Source of the DNA: Symsagittifera roscoffensis
Lineage: Eukaryota > Xenacoelomorpha > Acoela > Convolutidae
Direction: 5' to 3'
Assembly: GCF_963678635.1 (NCBI RefSeq)
Contig: NC_087065.1
Coordinates: forward strand, 56,744,754-56,808,753
Length of the DNA stretch: 64,000 bases
Part shown: positions 30,680 through 41,589 of the stretch, piece by piece
How the letters are laid out: every line of letters begins with the position of its first letter
How positions within the stretch are numbered: the stretch's first letter is position 1
Made by a program: the position numbers and the translations under genes
The notes under the pieces: generated by a model
The model's database searches: none
Seen by the model: only the letters and a program-made list of their open reading frames with translations
What the model was told of the DNA's origin: nothing

Positions 30680-32262
30680 TTGAATATCCTAAACTGTTAG
30701 TTCTTACGATTTTTTGTGGTTAGCTTAACTTGCGCCGTATTTAATGGGATGGAGAGAAAAGCGCATATTAGTTCGTGAGAATTATTTTTACTTTCTCGTG
30801 AATAATCCTAAGTTACTTAGGGGTTATGATTTGTTATCAAGGGTTGGAGAATAGTAAATCGATCCACAAGGTTCAGGTATAATTAGAACGCAACTAGTTC
30901 GTTAGATACTATTTTATGACTGACTAAGTTTAAGTGTTTTAGCCTGGGTCATCTAAGAGGAGGGGGATCAATTGAGGGATGAGTGACCGAAATTTTTCAC
31001 TGTTTATCTTAACTAAAATGGTTGGCTTTTAAAAACAATGCTGTTAATTCTGGGTCATTGATAAGGGGTAGTGAATTGACGTTTGAGGTCGTTAGACACT
31101 AAATAATTTGGGAGGGGGAGAACAATCCAAGGATAGGCCTTGATGATCAAAAGTTTAGACTTAATTTAATTTGGTTTGAAGATCCAAGGGAAGCCTTGAT
31201 GATCTGTTATTTAAAATGAAATTAATTAAGTGAAAACAAGGATAAGTCTTGATAGTTTATCAATAAAGGGTTTCGTTAGAAAGGTTAAGTTTTAGTCTGG
31301 ATGATTGCTAGGTTTGAGATTTGTTGTTACGTTTTAGGTGATAAAGCTGGGATGAGGAGATGATTTATATATACTAACGATGTATGATTTATACTAACTA
31401 ATTTTTCTTTATATTCAATAATTATTTTTTCAAGATATTATTTAATTTACAGCTGATTTAAGGAAAACGACAAGTGCTGCTTTTATCAGTCGTTATTGTA
31501 TAAATATTAAGTTTAACGCCATGAAAGGTTATTGAAGATGATTCTCCAAAATATTATGCCAGTTAATGAAAATTTAAATTTACTGCTGGTAGTATCCTAA
31601 ATACAAAAGTTTGATCTCGTTTTTGTCGTTCAATCATGAAATCGATTGGTAGATTTCTTCCTAGTCGTATGTCGTCTCCTATTCGAGGTCTTCTTCCAAT
31701 ACCGGGTAGTTCTCATACTGTTCGGAATATTAGGTCTGATCTATTGAGGCGTAGAGACATAGCTGCTAAGTTTTTGTCATATAGCTTTTTTGAAATGTTC
31801 TATTTGTCTAATTCAAATATCATTTTTGTCTAAACCTAGTTTAGTTAAGATCTGTTCGAGACTTTTAGTTGCACCAGATGAGTTGTATCTTTTTGGGTAT
31901 ACTCATAGAGTAATTTCAGATAAAGTACACCGTCTGCTCGTCACGCTATCTTATTTTCTGCCGGGTAGATTCGTGCAACTTCTTAGTCTAATACCAATCT
32001 TAATCTTACTCTTATATCTCCCAGTCTCAATAGATCTAGTGTATACCGGTTTACGCGAGTTAGTTCCAGAATGAAAAAGAACTGTATTCAAAGCTTAATT
32101 CAAATTGTTCTGGTGTTGAAACTACAAGTAGTTTCAACACTTACAAGTAAGTGGGTTGTTAGTTTGATGGAGTATCATTGGTTAGTATTTAATATTTTAT
32201 AGAGATAAAATGTCACAATGATAACCAATGATAAATCCTAGTTTAGATCTGGTTCCACTAAC
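30680..32262. other. unit E right part, no recognisable gene
   Basis: Conserved at about 44,160-45,750. A 65-aa frame at 31636-31833 is kept in both copies but has no recognisable motif. A hairpin GTGTTGAAACTAC/GTAGTTTCAACAC at about 32,114-32,141 is intact here and disrupted in E3. Confidence 0.4.
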
Positions 32263-32487
32263 CTTGATTTTTCCATTAAAGAAGATGAATATATGATGGA
32301 TTTGCTCATTTATTTAATAAGATATACCTGCTTTTTTTTCTTGGTGCAAAAAACACAAATAGAAAAAGTCTAAGGATAGAAATAGTACATGTTAATTGGA
32401 AAATTTAGGCAGACAAAGATGAGCTCAGATTTCGCCTTATTTTAAAAAGGCATTGTTTTCTCTGATTATCTTATTTCAAAACATCAA

Positions 32488-33902
32488 CAAGACTGCTTGG
32501 ATCACGGCGAAGCCTGGAATGTTCTGACTGCATTTTAGGTCTTTCATTTTTTGGAGTGCTGTTTGCTTTGCTTGAAATTTAAAAAAAAATGCTTGAAATT
32601 TACAAATAAATACTTAGAAAATTTCCGCTCACTCGTTGTTGGAATGAAATATATTGCGCGTTAATTGTCCGATCTGGCCAAATTGGGAATCATAAAACCC
32701 CCTTAAGTTTTCAGGGAAAAAAATTGCGAATCAAATATCTTCTCGAAGTTGAGTCCAGAACATTAATAGTTTTTAGATGATATATTATAAACTGCAAAAA
32801 TTGTTGGTTAAAAGTCGCAATTAGCCTGAAGAAAAAAAATCATCTGAATGCAAATATTTCGTCATTTTCTTCTTTTCTTCAAGAATCGAAGCAATTATTC
32901 TTTTGATTGACGGTAAATTTTTCTGATTAGCAATAAATAATTGTCTTTAGGGCCTGTTTACATATATACTACTCTAGGGTCATGATCGTTTTTCCAGTCC
33001 TTTTTGTTCCGACTTTTGAAGAAAGAGACCGCTCGAGTTGAGTTGAAAAGTTGAATTAACGATGGCAAGTTGAAAAAGACAGCTATGGCAATAGACGGTT
33101 AAGCGCTACACATAGAACCCAAGTAGCAAGTTTCAGTGATAAATCAGCACTGATTCGGAGCAGGAAAAACCGAACTTTTAAACGGTGAATTAGCGGTGAA
33201 TTAGCGATGATTTATAAGCGAGGAACTGCCGATAAGTAGGCGATGAACTACTGACTTAGAATACTGGAATACCGCAGGTCTCTATTTAACTGTAAGTCCG
33301 TAAGTCCAAAGTAAATCCTAAAAAAACAGAATAGCAAATTTCTGTAAATGATTTTTGCTTTGAACTCAAACCTGGGAATAATTGTGCACGGTTTGTTTTT
33401 TTCGTCAGACAAGTTTCGATTTCCTAGCTAGCAATTTTTGACGGAATTTTTTTCACATAATTCAAAGAGTATCGTTATCTTGAGCTCCAATTTTATAAAA
33501 TTTTTGTGCTATATTTTAAAAATGTGATAATTTCTTGTGCTATAATTGGGCTTAAAAATGCCATTTTGGCCAATAGTTTTTAATTAACTCGCAATTTTTA
33601 GTGCTATTAATGCGTAAGCGAAGAAATTGTTCCATATTGTCTTAGATGTTCCAATTGTCTGATAAATTGTTACATACTGAATTGAAGCATGCTTTTTGGT
33701 CTATTTTTTGAGTTGTCCTTTCTTTTTTTATCTTTTTGTACATAAATCGTTTTACGTAGCGCGTGGGAGATGATTTGAAAAATCAAATAAATATATGTAT
33801 ATTTTTTTGGAAACTTTATCACTTTTTGTAAGGGAAGACTACTCTTAGACCTTAAAAAGCAGTCGTAACTTTCAAAATTTTGTCCTGAGAGGAACAGTCT
33901 TG
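32488..33902. mobile_element. foldback-type element, copy 2
   Basis: Same ends (CAAGACTGC...CAGTCTTG) and arm structure as 13314-14711. It was carried by the segmental duplication rather than newly inserted. Confidence 0.65.
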
Positions 33903-34123
33903 TTTATCATGTTATTAGAAGTTACCATTGTTGCTATTCGAATTCACAAAGCAGCCGCTAAACCTCTAAATGATTCAAAAGTTAATACCTATAAGCGATT
34001 TAGATTAAAGCCTTTGAAGATTGCAAGTGTTATTGCTTTTCACTGCAACAAAATGAAGCGACATGGCTTTTTCAATTTTTGTTCTAGCAAGAGCAGTTAT
34101 ATTTTATATAATTTAAAACCCAC

Positions 34124-34345
34124 TTTCCAACCCAGTTGCCAGAACCCGTTTGGTTGCCAGCTACTGTCTTCGATTTCTCTCTCCGCTCCTCAACATAGCT
34201 GCAGAGGGTGTACAGATACTTGTAGAGACAGGATACATTTCTTCCACCTCTATGAGAGACCTAACTTCTTTTGTTTTGCAGGAACATGATTGAGAGATGC
34301 GATAGTTCGCCAGTAACTCTGCAGCTTCCTCTTTGCGAAGCTGAT
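34124..34345 (-). pseudogene. duplicated SSUH2-like exon B, frameshifted (D2)
   Basis: It is 222 bp, against 223 bp in the intact exon. One base is missing in the GTCTCCTAC stretch (frameshift) and one conserved Cys codon is changed to Ser. Acceptor preserved, donor GTGGGT. Confidence 0.75.
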
Positions 34346-34779
34346 CTACAACATCAAAAAGAAGAAAAATAATGAATTTGATCTTAAAATGAACACTGTT
34401 GTTTTTAGCTGCATTCTAAATTTTTAGTCCGACCTTTGAAAAATCAGAGGCATTTTGTATTGGTTCTGTTCATTCAAAATCAGATACTCCAAATAATTTG
34501 GGAATTGTTCGAGTGTTATATCTTACTAAATCTTATAAATTCAGATAAAAAATTTCAAGAAAACATTTTAGTGTCGAGGAAAACTGTTTATAAAAATTTT
34601 GTGTTTTTCGTGTTGAGAAAAAAAAAGAGCAAACAGGTCGATTATAGAACTTTGTTTTTTGTATGTTTGGTCATTTTTTGGAACAAAATGACTAAGTTGC
34701 AAGTTTTATCAAACATGCCCAAATTTCAAGCTTTCGTCTAGATCCTTCTATCACCTTGGCTCAAAAAAACTACCTTTTT

Positions 34780-34915
34780 TCAAGGAAAACATTTTGCATA
34801 TAAGAGGAAGGACTTGGAAAATCAATTCAGCCGACCCCGAAAAAAGATTAGACAAAATTTTTGGAAAAGCTTGAAAAACTTTTTTGCCCCAAGAAACAAT
34901 CCTAGATCCACCCCT
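34780..34915 (-). mobile_element. hAT-like MITE fragment (D2)
   Basis: Right part only, ending CCTAGATCCACCCCTG; the left half is removed by the D2/D4 deletion. Confidence 0.6.
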
Positions 34916-35034
34916 GGTTAGGTTTATCTAAAATTGACTATAAAATGAAAAATGCTTTAAGACTATAAAGTTTATAAAGTAATAGTTTAACTGAGTTTAT
35001 CATTTTGGAAATTTGAAAAAGTGTTAGTTCTGAA

Positions 35035-35410
35035 CAGGGGGCGGATCTAGGGTTTTTCTCGAGTGGGGGAGGGCGGAAATTTTTGTCGACCTATTTTTAG
35101 GTCGACCCAATTGATTTTTCGAGCTCACCATAAGCCTGTTTATTAGTCCCTATTTTGGCCAATTTTTCTGCGCCGCAGTCAAAATTTTGAAAAAACAGGT
35201 CAAAAAATTGCGTTTTTTCGGCGCGCGCTCCCCCCTTAAATTTAGTATATTGGCACTGAAGGCGTCTTTAGAAAAATTTTAGGGTTGGTCGGCCAAAACT
35301 GGATTTTTTAAAGTACCAAAGGGGGGAACATTTGGGTCGGCACGAAGTCGAATCCCTGAGGGGGGGGGGGGGGGAAAGGGCGTTCGCCCCCTTTTTAATC
35401 TCCACCCCTG
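35035..35410 (+). mobile_element. hAT-like MITE, complete with perfect 8-bp target duplication
   Basis: Ends CAGGGGGCGGATCTAGG and CTCCACCCCTG, flanked by GTTCTGAA at 35027-35034 and 35411-35418. The perfect 8-bp duplication supports the hAT assignment of the whole family. Confidence 0.85.
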
Positions 35411-35740
35411 GTTCTGAATAATCATCAGGAACTAGTTTTTACTTTTTAATTAGCCTTCGGTTTGTATATTGATTTTATAATTATAGCTCTGTGCATCAGA
35501 ATGTCTGGAAGTGTTCTTTAATCGCCGAAGTTTTCAAGTTTTATATATGCTAGAAAAAAATTCGAAAAACGTAATACCAGAAGCGGATTTAGTTAGAGGG
35601 GTGTGGCGTTTAGAGTTGGGAGATGGCGTGTGTTTATCTTTTTATCTTAATGGGGTGTATAAAAAACGGCATTGCGTCGTAAAAAAAGAGCTTCGCTCAA
35701 ACAAAATCAACTCAGTAATTCAGTCTGAAATGTGGGAATA

Positions 35741-36157
35741 TTATATAAACGGCCTATGCTTAGACAAGTAATAGCCTTTCATCGATCCTCTGCAAATCAA
35801 TCACATCAATTACCATCCACTGCTATTTAACATTTGTTTCACGCTGGTTTTTGCGAACACTTTCGAAAAAACTCACACTTCGGCAAGACTTTTAGATCCT
35901 TCTGGTTTCTACGACAACTGAACAGATTAAGAGAGAGACATCCATGGAACAAAAATGACCTTGAACACGATTACCTCGCTCTCCAGTCATCAGAGCTACC
36001 ATGTTCCAATTTTTGAAAAGGTTTCATAAAAAAGCCAAGAAAAAGTGATAAATAATCAAAATAATTATAAACTTTCTTACTTACTAACCTGTCTTTTTCC
36101 CCATGACTGCCCACAAGCTGAATGATAAATTCTAACAAAACAAGTGTCTTCAATGAA
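35741..36157 (-). pseudogene. short-intron gene fragment, copy 2
   Basis: All four exons and their splice dinucleotides are retained, with TAA at 35741-35743. The region upstream (towards higher coordinates) is deleted at about 36,174, so the 5' part of any gene is lost. Confidence 0.35.
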
Positions 36158-37920
36158 CTAGAAATTGAAAAACGGAGGACTTTTTTTCTTTTTTGGAGAC
36201 TTTTCTGGAGAGTTTTCAAAATTTTTTGGAGACTTTTCAAAATTTCAAAAACTAAAAAAAAAAATAAAAAACTGTCCCGACATTTCGATCTTGGAAAATA
36301 TCTTAAAAGAACTTTTATTCGTGTTGTACTAGAAATTTAAACAATTTAAGGTTCAGAATCGTCTAGCTAACAGAGGCAAAATAGTTCTGCGTTAGTTCGC
36401 TGTTTTGCACAGATCCATATGCGTATGTGCTATCCAACAACTTTATGATTAAAACTATTTATTAACAAGGGAAGAGACTGTAGGATCCATGACCCAAATA
36501 CTTTTTCGGCAGACTGAAAACTCGACTGGGAAGTTGTCCTTGGCAATTAGGTGCAATATAGTCAAGCTTAGTGTAGAATTTATCTTGGTTATCCCTAATA
36601 AGTAATATAATTGAAAAACAAACAGATATTCAACCCAAAAAAATTAGAATATTTGAATATTTAGTCCCTCTTTAGCCAAAAATCCTAAATGAAGTGGTAC
36701 TGGCTTACTAAAGATACTAGAGATGACTTGATGCGGCTATGCATTAAAATAAACACCTTCCACCCTCTTGGCCCAAATGATAACATTTCCCGGCCCTATT
36801 ATTTTCCCAAATTGCCCTATTATAACTCAACACCTAGCGTTGGAATGAAACCGAGTTTTAGTATGTTATAGACCTAGTGGGGGAATTTCAAGTCTAGAAC
36901 CCGAAAACCCTTAAAAAATCTAATTCCGTTGTTACGACCGAGGTGAACAGTCTGTATTTCGCCTTCTGGAAGTCCTTTTTGAAACCCAGTGAACACAAGG
37001 AACCCGAATTTTGGGACATGGGAGGTAGTGACAAGAGACATCATGTATTATGAATTGAAGCAAATACAGCGGTTAGACCAAAAATTAATAGCGCTTGGAA
37101 AAACATCTTTTTGTCCAGAAAAAAGCACGCTACACAGCGTAATCAGGGGGGGCATATTGATTTAATGGCGGCAACAGACACTAGACATCAACCCCGAAAG
37201 TGACCCCCATGAGATTGAAATACCTCCGGCAACTCCTTCCGGGGCTATTAGCCTTTCTTACGGGCAAAAGATAATGAACCTTAAAAATAAGATATTTTGG
37301 AAAGTACTTATGAGATTTAAATGGAATCTGGTAGATAGGACCCCATGGGTTTCCCATCCTGGACATTGAAGATTGACCCTCGGTGAGTTCGGGGTAGCCT
37401 TTCAATGATCTTTTGGCATTGTACACAAAACAAGAGAATCCCAGGGTTAACCCGAGGAGAACCCCGGAAGATGCGGCGTTCCCCAGGGCCAATCCTTTGA
37501 GATAGGATTTTGTCATCTTACTTGTAATTGGGGCGAATTTATTCAATGTGAAAGGAATCAAAAGCCATAAGAGTAAAGTTGCGTAGTCATCACGTTAAAG
37601 TAGTGGATTGAATTAGAGTGAAATTAGGCAAGCATTGGATTGATTTTAGCTATGATAGTTAAGCTATTAATCGGAAGTCAACGAGATCAAAGAAAAAGAG
37701 TCCTAGTGAGAATTATGGTATGAGTAATATGAGTGCGGTTCGGGAATTAAGTCCCCCAAAACATGAAAGGGTATGATAATTACTTAGCTCCCTGAGATGG
37801 CCTTTTGATGCAATTGGACTCCAAAAGGTCAAAATAACCTCCACTGATAGCTAGAAAGTCGGGTTTGAATTAGAGAAAGCAAAGGATTATATATAGATAA
37901 TAATAGAAGCTTTAAGTGTA
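35940..37920. repeat. tandem array unit E, copy 2 (truncated both inside and at the right)
   Basis: Joins D3 at 37,920 inside sequence equivalent to E1 27,830. About 1.04 kb is lost near 36,174, and everything beyond the junction (including the gag-like region) is missing. Confidence 0.8.
37181..37561 (-). CDS. 126-aa ORF with a hydrophobic segment (E2)
   Basis: The frame is open upstream of the ATG (YATLLLWLLIPFTL). It contains a likely membrane segment, LALGNAASSGVLLGLTLGFS, followed by a basic/polar region NAKRSLKGYPELTEG. E3 carries the same frame with about 9 substitutions and no break. The membrane segment vaguely resembles ZIP-type transporters or a glycoprotein tail, but I cannot assign it. 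Could be an exon. Confidence 0.3.
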   Translation of the reverse strand: MIPFTLNKFAPITSKMTKSYLKGLALGNAASSGVLLGLTLGFSCFVYNAKRSLKGYPELTEGQSSMSRMGNPWGPIYQIPFKSHKYFPKYLIFKVHYLLPVRKANSPGRSCRRYFNLMGVTFGVDV

Positions 37921-38735
37921 GGTAATATTTTTAGGTACTTTTTGGAAAACTTTGACCAAAAAATTGCGTTTTTTCGGCGCGCGCTTCCCCTTAAGCTTAG
38001 TATATTGGCGCCAAAGGCGCCTTTAGAAAAATTTTAGGGTTGGTCGGCCAAAACTGGATTTCTTAAAAGTGCCAAAGGGGGGAACATTTGGGTTGGCACG
38101 AAGTCGAATCCCTGAGATGGGGGGGGGGGGGGGGGGGGGGAGGGCGTTCGCCCCTCCTAAATCCGCCCCTGGTTCTGAATAATCTTCAGGAAACTAGTTT
38201 TTACTTTTTTATTAGACTTTGGTTCGTATATTGATTATTGATTTTATAGTTTTTATAGTTATAACTCCATGTATCAGAATGTCTGGAAGTGCTCTTTAAT
38301 CGCCAAAATTTTGAAGTTTTAAGTTTTATATATGCTAGAAAAAAATTCGAAAAACGTAATACCAGAAGCGAATTTAGTTAGAGGGGTGTTGAGGCGTTTA
38401 GAGTTGGGACATGGCGTGTGTATGTCTTTTTATCTTAATGGGGTGTTTAAAAAACGGCATTGCGTCGTAAAAAAAAGAGCTTCGCTCAAACAAAATCAAC
38501 TCAGTAATTCAGTCTGGAATGTGGGAAAGTTTTACAAACGGCCTATGCTTAGACAAGTAATAGCCTTTCATAATTCCTCTGCAAAGCAATCACATCAATT
38601 ACCATCCACTGCTATTTAACATTTGTTTCACGCTGGTTTTTGCGAACACTTTCGAAAAAACTCACACTTCGGCAAGACTTTTAGATCCTTCTGGTTTCTA
38701 CGACAACTGAACAGATTAAGAGAGAGAGAGAGATC
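37921..38735. repeat. tandem array unit D, copy 3 (right end only)
   Basis: Begins inside the hAT-like MITE interior (TTTTTAGGTACTTTTTGG; MITE part 37921-38171 ends at GCCCCTG) and continues through the D tail. It contains a 22-G run at 38119-38140 and an expanded GAGA run before E3. Confidence 0.8.
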
Positions 38736-38949
38736 CATGGAACAAAAATTACCTTGAACACGTTTACCTAGCCCTCCAGTCATCAGAGCTACCATGTTCC
38801 AATTTTTGAAAAGGTTTCATAAAAAAGCTAAGAAAAAGTGATATATAATCAAAATAATTACAAATTTTCTTTCTTACTAACCTGTCTTTTTCCCCATGAC
38901 TGCCCACAAGCTGAATGATAAATTCTAACAAACAAGTCTCTTCTATGAA
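38529..38949 (-). pseudogene. short-intron gene fragment, copy 3
   Basis: Same exon order as copy 1. The first exon has a 1-nt deletion in its A-run, and the TAA of the last exon is lost (GTA AAA), so this copy is broken. Confidence 0.3.
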
Positions 38950-40548
38950 CTAGAAATTAAAAAACGACCCGGCAGGTAAGCGTTTGGGTGTAAAAGGTTA
39001 AAAAAAATGGGTAATGATACTGAGGTTGGATGTACGGGATGCAATCAATTTTGTTTGGCAAACACTAAAACTTTCTAAAAGCGCCAATTGCTACTAAATT
39101 TGAAGAAGTGCATGCTAAAAAAATCAAAAGCTTTGATCAAAGCCTTAAAAAGTCAATTGGTTATCTTATCAGGAACTCGGCTGCGGCGTAGAAAACTTTG
39201 GCATTTAGAGTCTTAAGGAGAGCTTAAAAATCAAAATTGTCCAAAAAAAACTATGCTACAATCATCAGTTTTCCATCCAATTGTATTATGAAATCTGCTT
39301 ACGAGGATAAATATTTTAAGTTTAGGTTGATCAACTTTGTACCTTCAGAAAATCCCAAAAAGCCTCACTAACATCAATTTATACGCCAATTTAGCTGCCG
39401 GCTCTTACGTTTTTTTGTTAAACATAAATTTGAATTAGAAAAAGAGAAGAAACAACTTTACAGGCGTCTTTCATAAAATAACTATTTTCATACAAAGACT
39501 AATATTTGAATATAAATGATCTAAAGCAGAGCTATGCTGACGTCAAAAAACTCTGAATCAAAACTTGAATGTTGTCAGTGAATTTTAAAACGTTTTTGGA
39601 GACTTTTCAAAATTTCAAAAACAAAAAAAAAAATAAAAATTGTTCCGACATTTCGATCCTGGAAAATATTTTAAAAGAACTTTTATTCGTGTTGTACTAG
39701 AAATTTAAACAATTTAATGTTCAGAATCGTCTAGCTAACAGAGGCAAAATAGTTCTGCGTTAGTTCGCTGTTTTGCACAGATCCATATGCGTATGTGCTA
39801 TCCAACAACTTTATGATTAAAACTATTTATTAACAAGGGAAGAGACTGTAGGATCCATGACCCAAATACTTTTTCGGCAGACTGAGATCTCGACTGGGAA
39901 GTTGTCCTTGGCAATTGCGTGCTATATAGTCAAGCTTAGTAGTAGAATTTATCTTGGTTATCACTAATAAGTAATATAATTGAAAAACAAACAGATATTC
40001 AACCCAAAAAAATTAGAATCTTTGAATATTTAGTCCCTCTTCAGCCAAAAATCCTAAATGAAGTGGTACTGGCTTACTAAAGATACTAGAGATGACTTGA
40101 TGCGGCTATGCATTAAAATAAACACCTTCTACCCTCTTGGCCCAAATGATAACATTTTCCGGCCCTATTATATCCCCAAATTGCCCTATTATAACTCAAC
40201 ATCTAGCGTTGCAATGAAACCGAGTTTTAGTATGTTATAGACCTAGTGGGGGAAGTTCAACTCTAGAACCCGAAACCCTTGGATACCTAACTCCGTTGTT
40301 ACGACCGAGGTGAACAGTCTGTATTTCACTTCTGGAAGTCCTTTTTTGAAACCCAGTGAACACAAGGAACCCGAACTTTGGGACATGGGAGGTAGTGACA
40401 AGAGACATCATCTATTATAAAATGAAGCAAATAAAGCTGTTAGACCTGAAGTTAATAGCGCTTGGGAAAAACACACTTCTGTCCAGAAATAAGCACGCTA
40501 CACAGCGTAATCAGGGAGGGCATATTGATTTAATGGCGGCAACAGACA

Positions 40549-40929
40549 CTAGACATCAACCCCGAAAGTGACCCCCATGAGATTGAAATACCTCCGGCAA
40601 TTCCTTCCGGGGCTATTAGCCTTTTTTACGGGCAAAAGATACTGAACCTTAAAAATGGGATAATTTGGAAAGTACTTATGAGATTTAAAAGGAATCTGGT
40701 AGATAGGACCCCATGGGTTTCCCATCCTGGACATTGAAGATTGACCCTCGGTGAGTTCGGGGTAGCCTTTCAATGATCTTTTGGCATTGCACACAAAACA
40801 AGAGAATCCCAGGGTTAACCCGAGGAGAACCCCGGAAGATGCGGCGTTCCCCAGGGCCAATCCCTTGAGATAGGATTTGGTCATCTTACTTGTAATTGGG
40901 GCGAATTTATCCAATGTGAAGGGAATCAA
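40549..40929 (-). CDS. 126-aa ORF with a hydrophobic segment (E3)
   Basis: Paralogue of 37181-37561 with the same start, stop and length. Changes include N/D, Y/C, K/N, L/P, H/Q, R/K and S/N, none truncating. No family recognised. Confidence 0.3.
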   Translation of the reverse strand: MIPFTLDKFAPITSKMTKSYLKGLALGNAASSGVLLGLTLGFSCFVCNAKRSLKGYPELTEGQSSMSRMGNPWGPIYQIPFKSHKYFPNYPIFKVQYLLPVKKANSPGRNCRRYFNLMGVTFGVDV

Positions 40930-41589
40930 AAGCCATAAGAGTAAAGTTGCGTAGTCATCACGTTAAAGTAGTGGATTGAATTAGAGTGAAATTAGGCAAG
41001 CATTGGATTGTATTTAGCTATGATAGTTAAGCTATTAATCGGAAGTCAACAAGATCAAAGAAAAAGAGTCCTAGTGAGAATTATGATATGAGTAATATGA
41101 GTGCGGTTCGGCAATTAAGTCTCCCAAAAGATGTAAGGGTATGATAATCACTTAGCTCCCTGAGATGGCCTTTTGATGCAATTGGACTCCAAAAGGTCGA
41201 AATAACCTCCACTGATAGCTAGAAAGTCGGGATTGAAATAGAAAAAGCAAAGGATAAAATATAGATAATATTAGAAGCTTAAAGTGTAGTACCTACATCT
41301 GAAAAAGACCTCTCGTTGTCCCTGGAGGCACATGGACTTTTCAGATGAAGTTGGACTGAATATTTGCACAAATTGCCTGGAGATAGTCATAATAAGCTTG
41401 GAATTCATCACTTGTGATGTCAGGGAAAATTTTCTGTTGGGATCTTGCGCAGAGGTACTAAATTAAATGTCAGGACTTGTAGTGACAATGATAATTATAA
41501 CTGAAACTTATATAGAAATACTCCAAAAAACTGCTAATTGTTTGATTGTTTCGTTTGGTAATCTACGACTTTCATAACATGAAATTCTT

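Larger units (their letters stand above)
25126..32262. repeat. tandem array unit E, copy 1
   Basis: Starts GATCCATGGAACAAAAATGACC and runs to the next D unit at ACCTTGATTTTTCCATTAA. Relative to E2 and E3 it lacks about 0.5 kb (including the 126-aa ORF) near 27,488, and it carries a private 149-bp insertion at 26868. It includes the decayed gag-like region. The segment 30,680-32,262 is conserved in E3 but has no convincing coding frame. Confidence 0.8.
32262..35939. repeat. tandem array unit D, copy 2
   Basis: Matches D1 but lacks the solo foldback arm and the 1.27-kb exon A region. It retains an intact hAT-like MITE at 35035-35410. Confidence 0.8.

Noticed and set aside
31636-31833. 65-aa frame in E1 and E3
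   Set aside because: Only two young copies, basic low-information text, no splice or domain support.
33900-34289. Plus-strand 129-aa frame (and 47509-47751)
   Set aside because: Antisense to the duplicated SSUH2-like exon B and foldback end.
35511-35771. 86-aa plus-strand frame MLEKNSKNVIPEADLVRG... (also 38332-38619)
   Set aside because: Stopped in D1 and D4 and antisense to the candidate short-intron exon; retention in D2/D3 alone is not enough.
36122-36340. Plus-strand frame starting MINSNKTS with a CAG|GTAAGC donor in E1
   Set aside because: It competes with the minus-strand exon, which has more phase-consistent support; no following plus-strand exon found.
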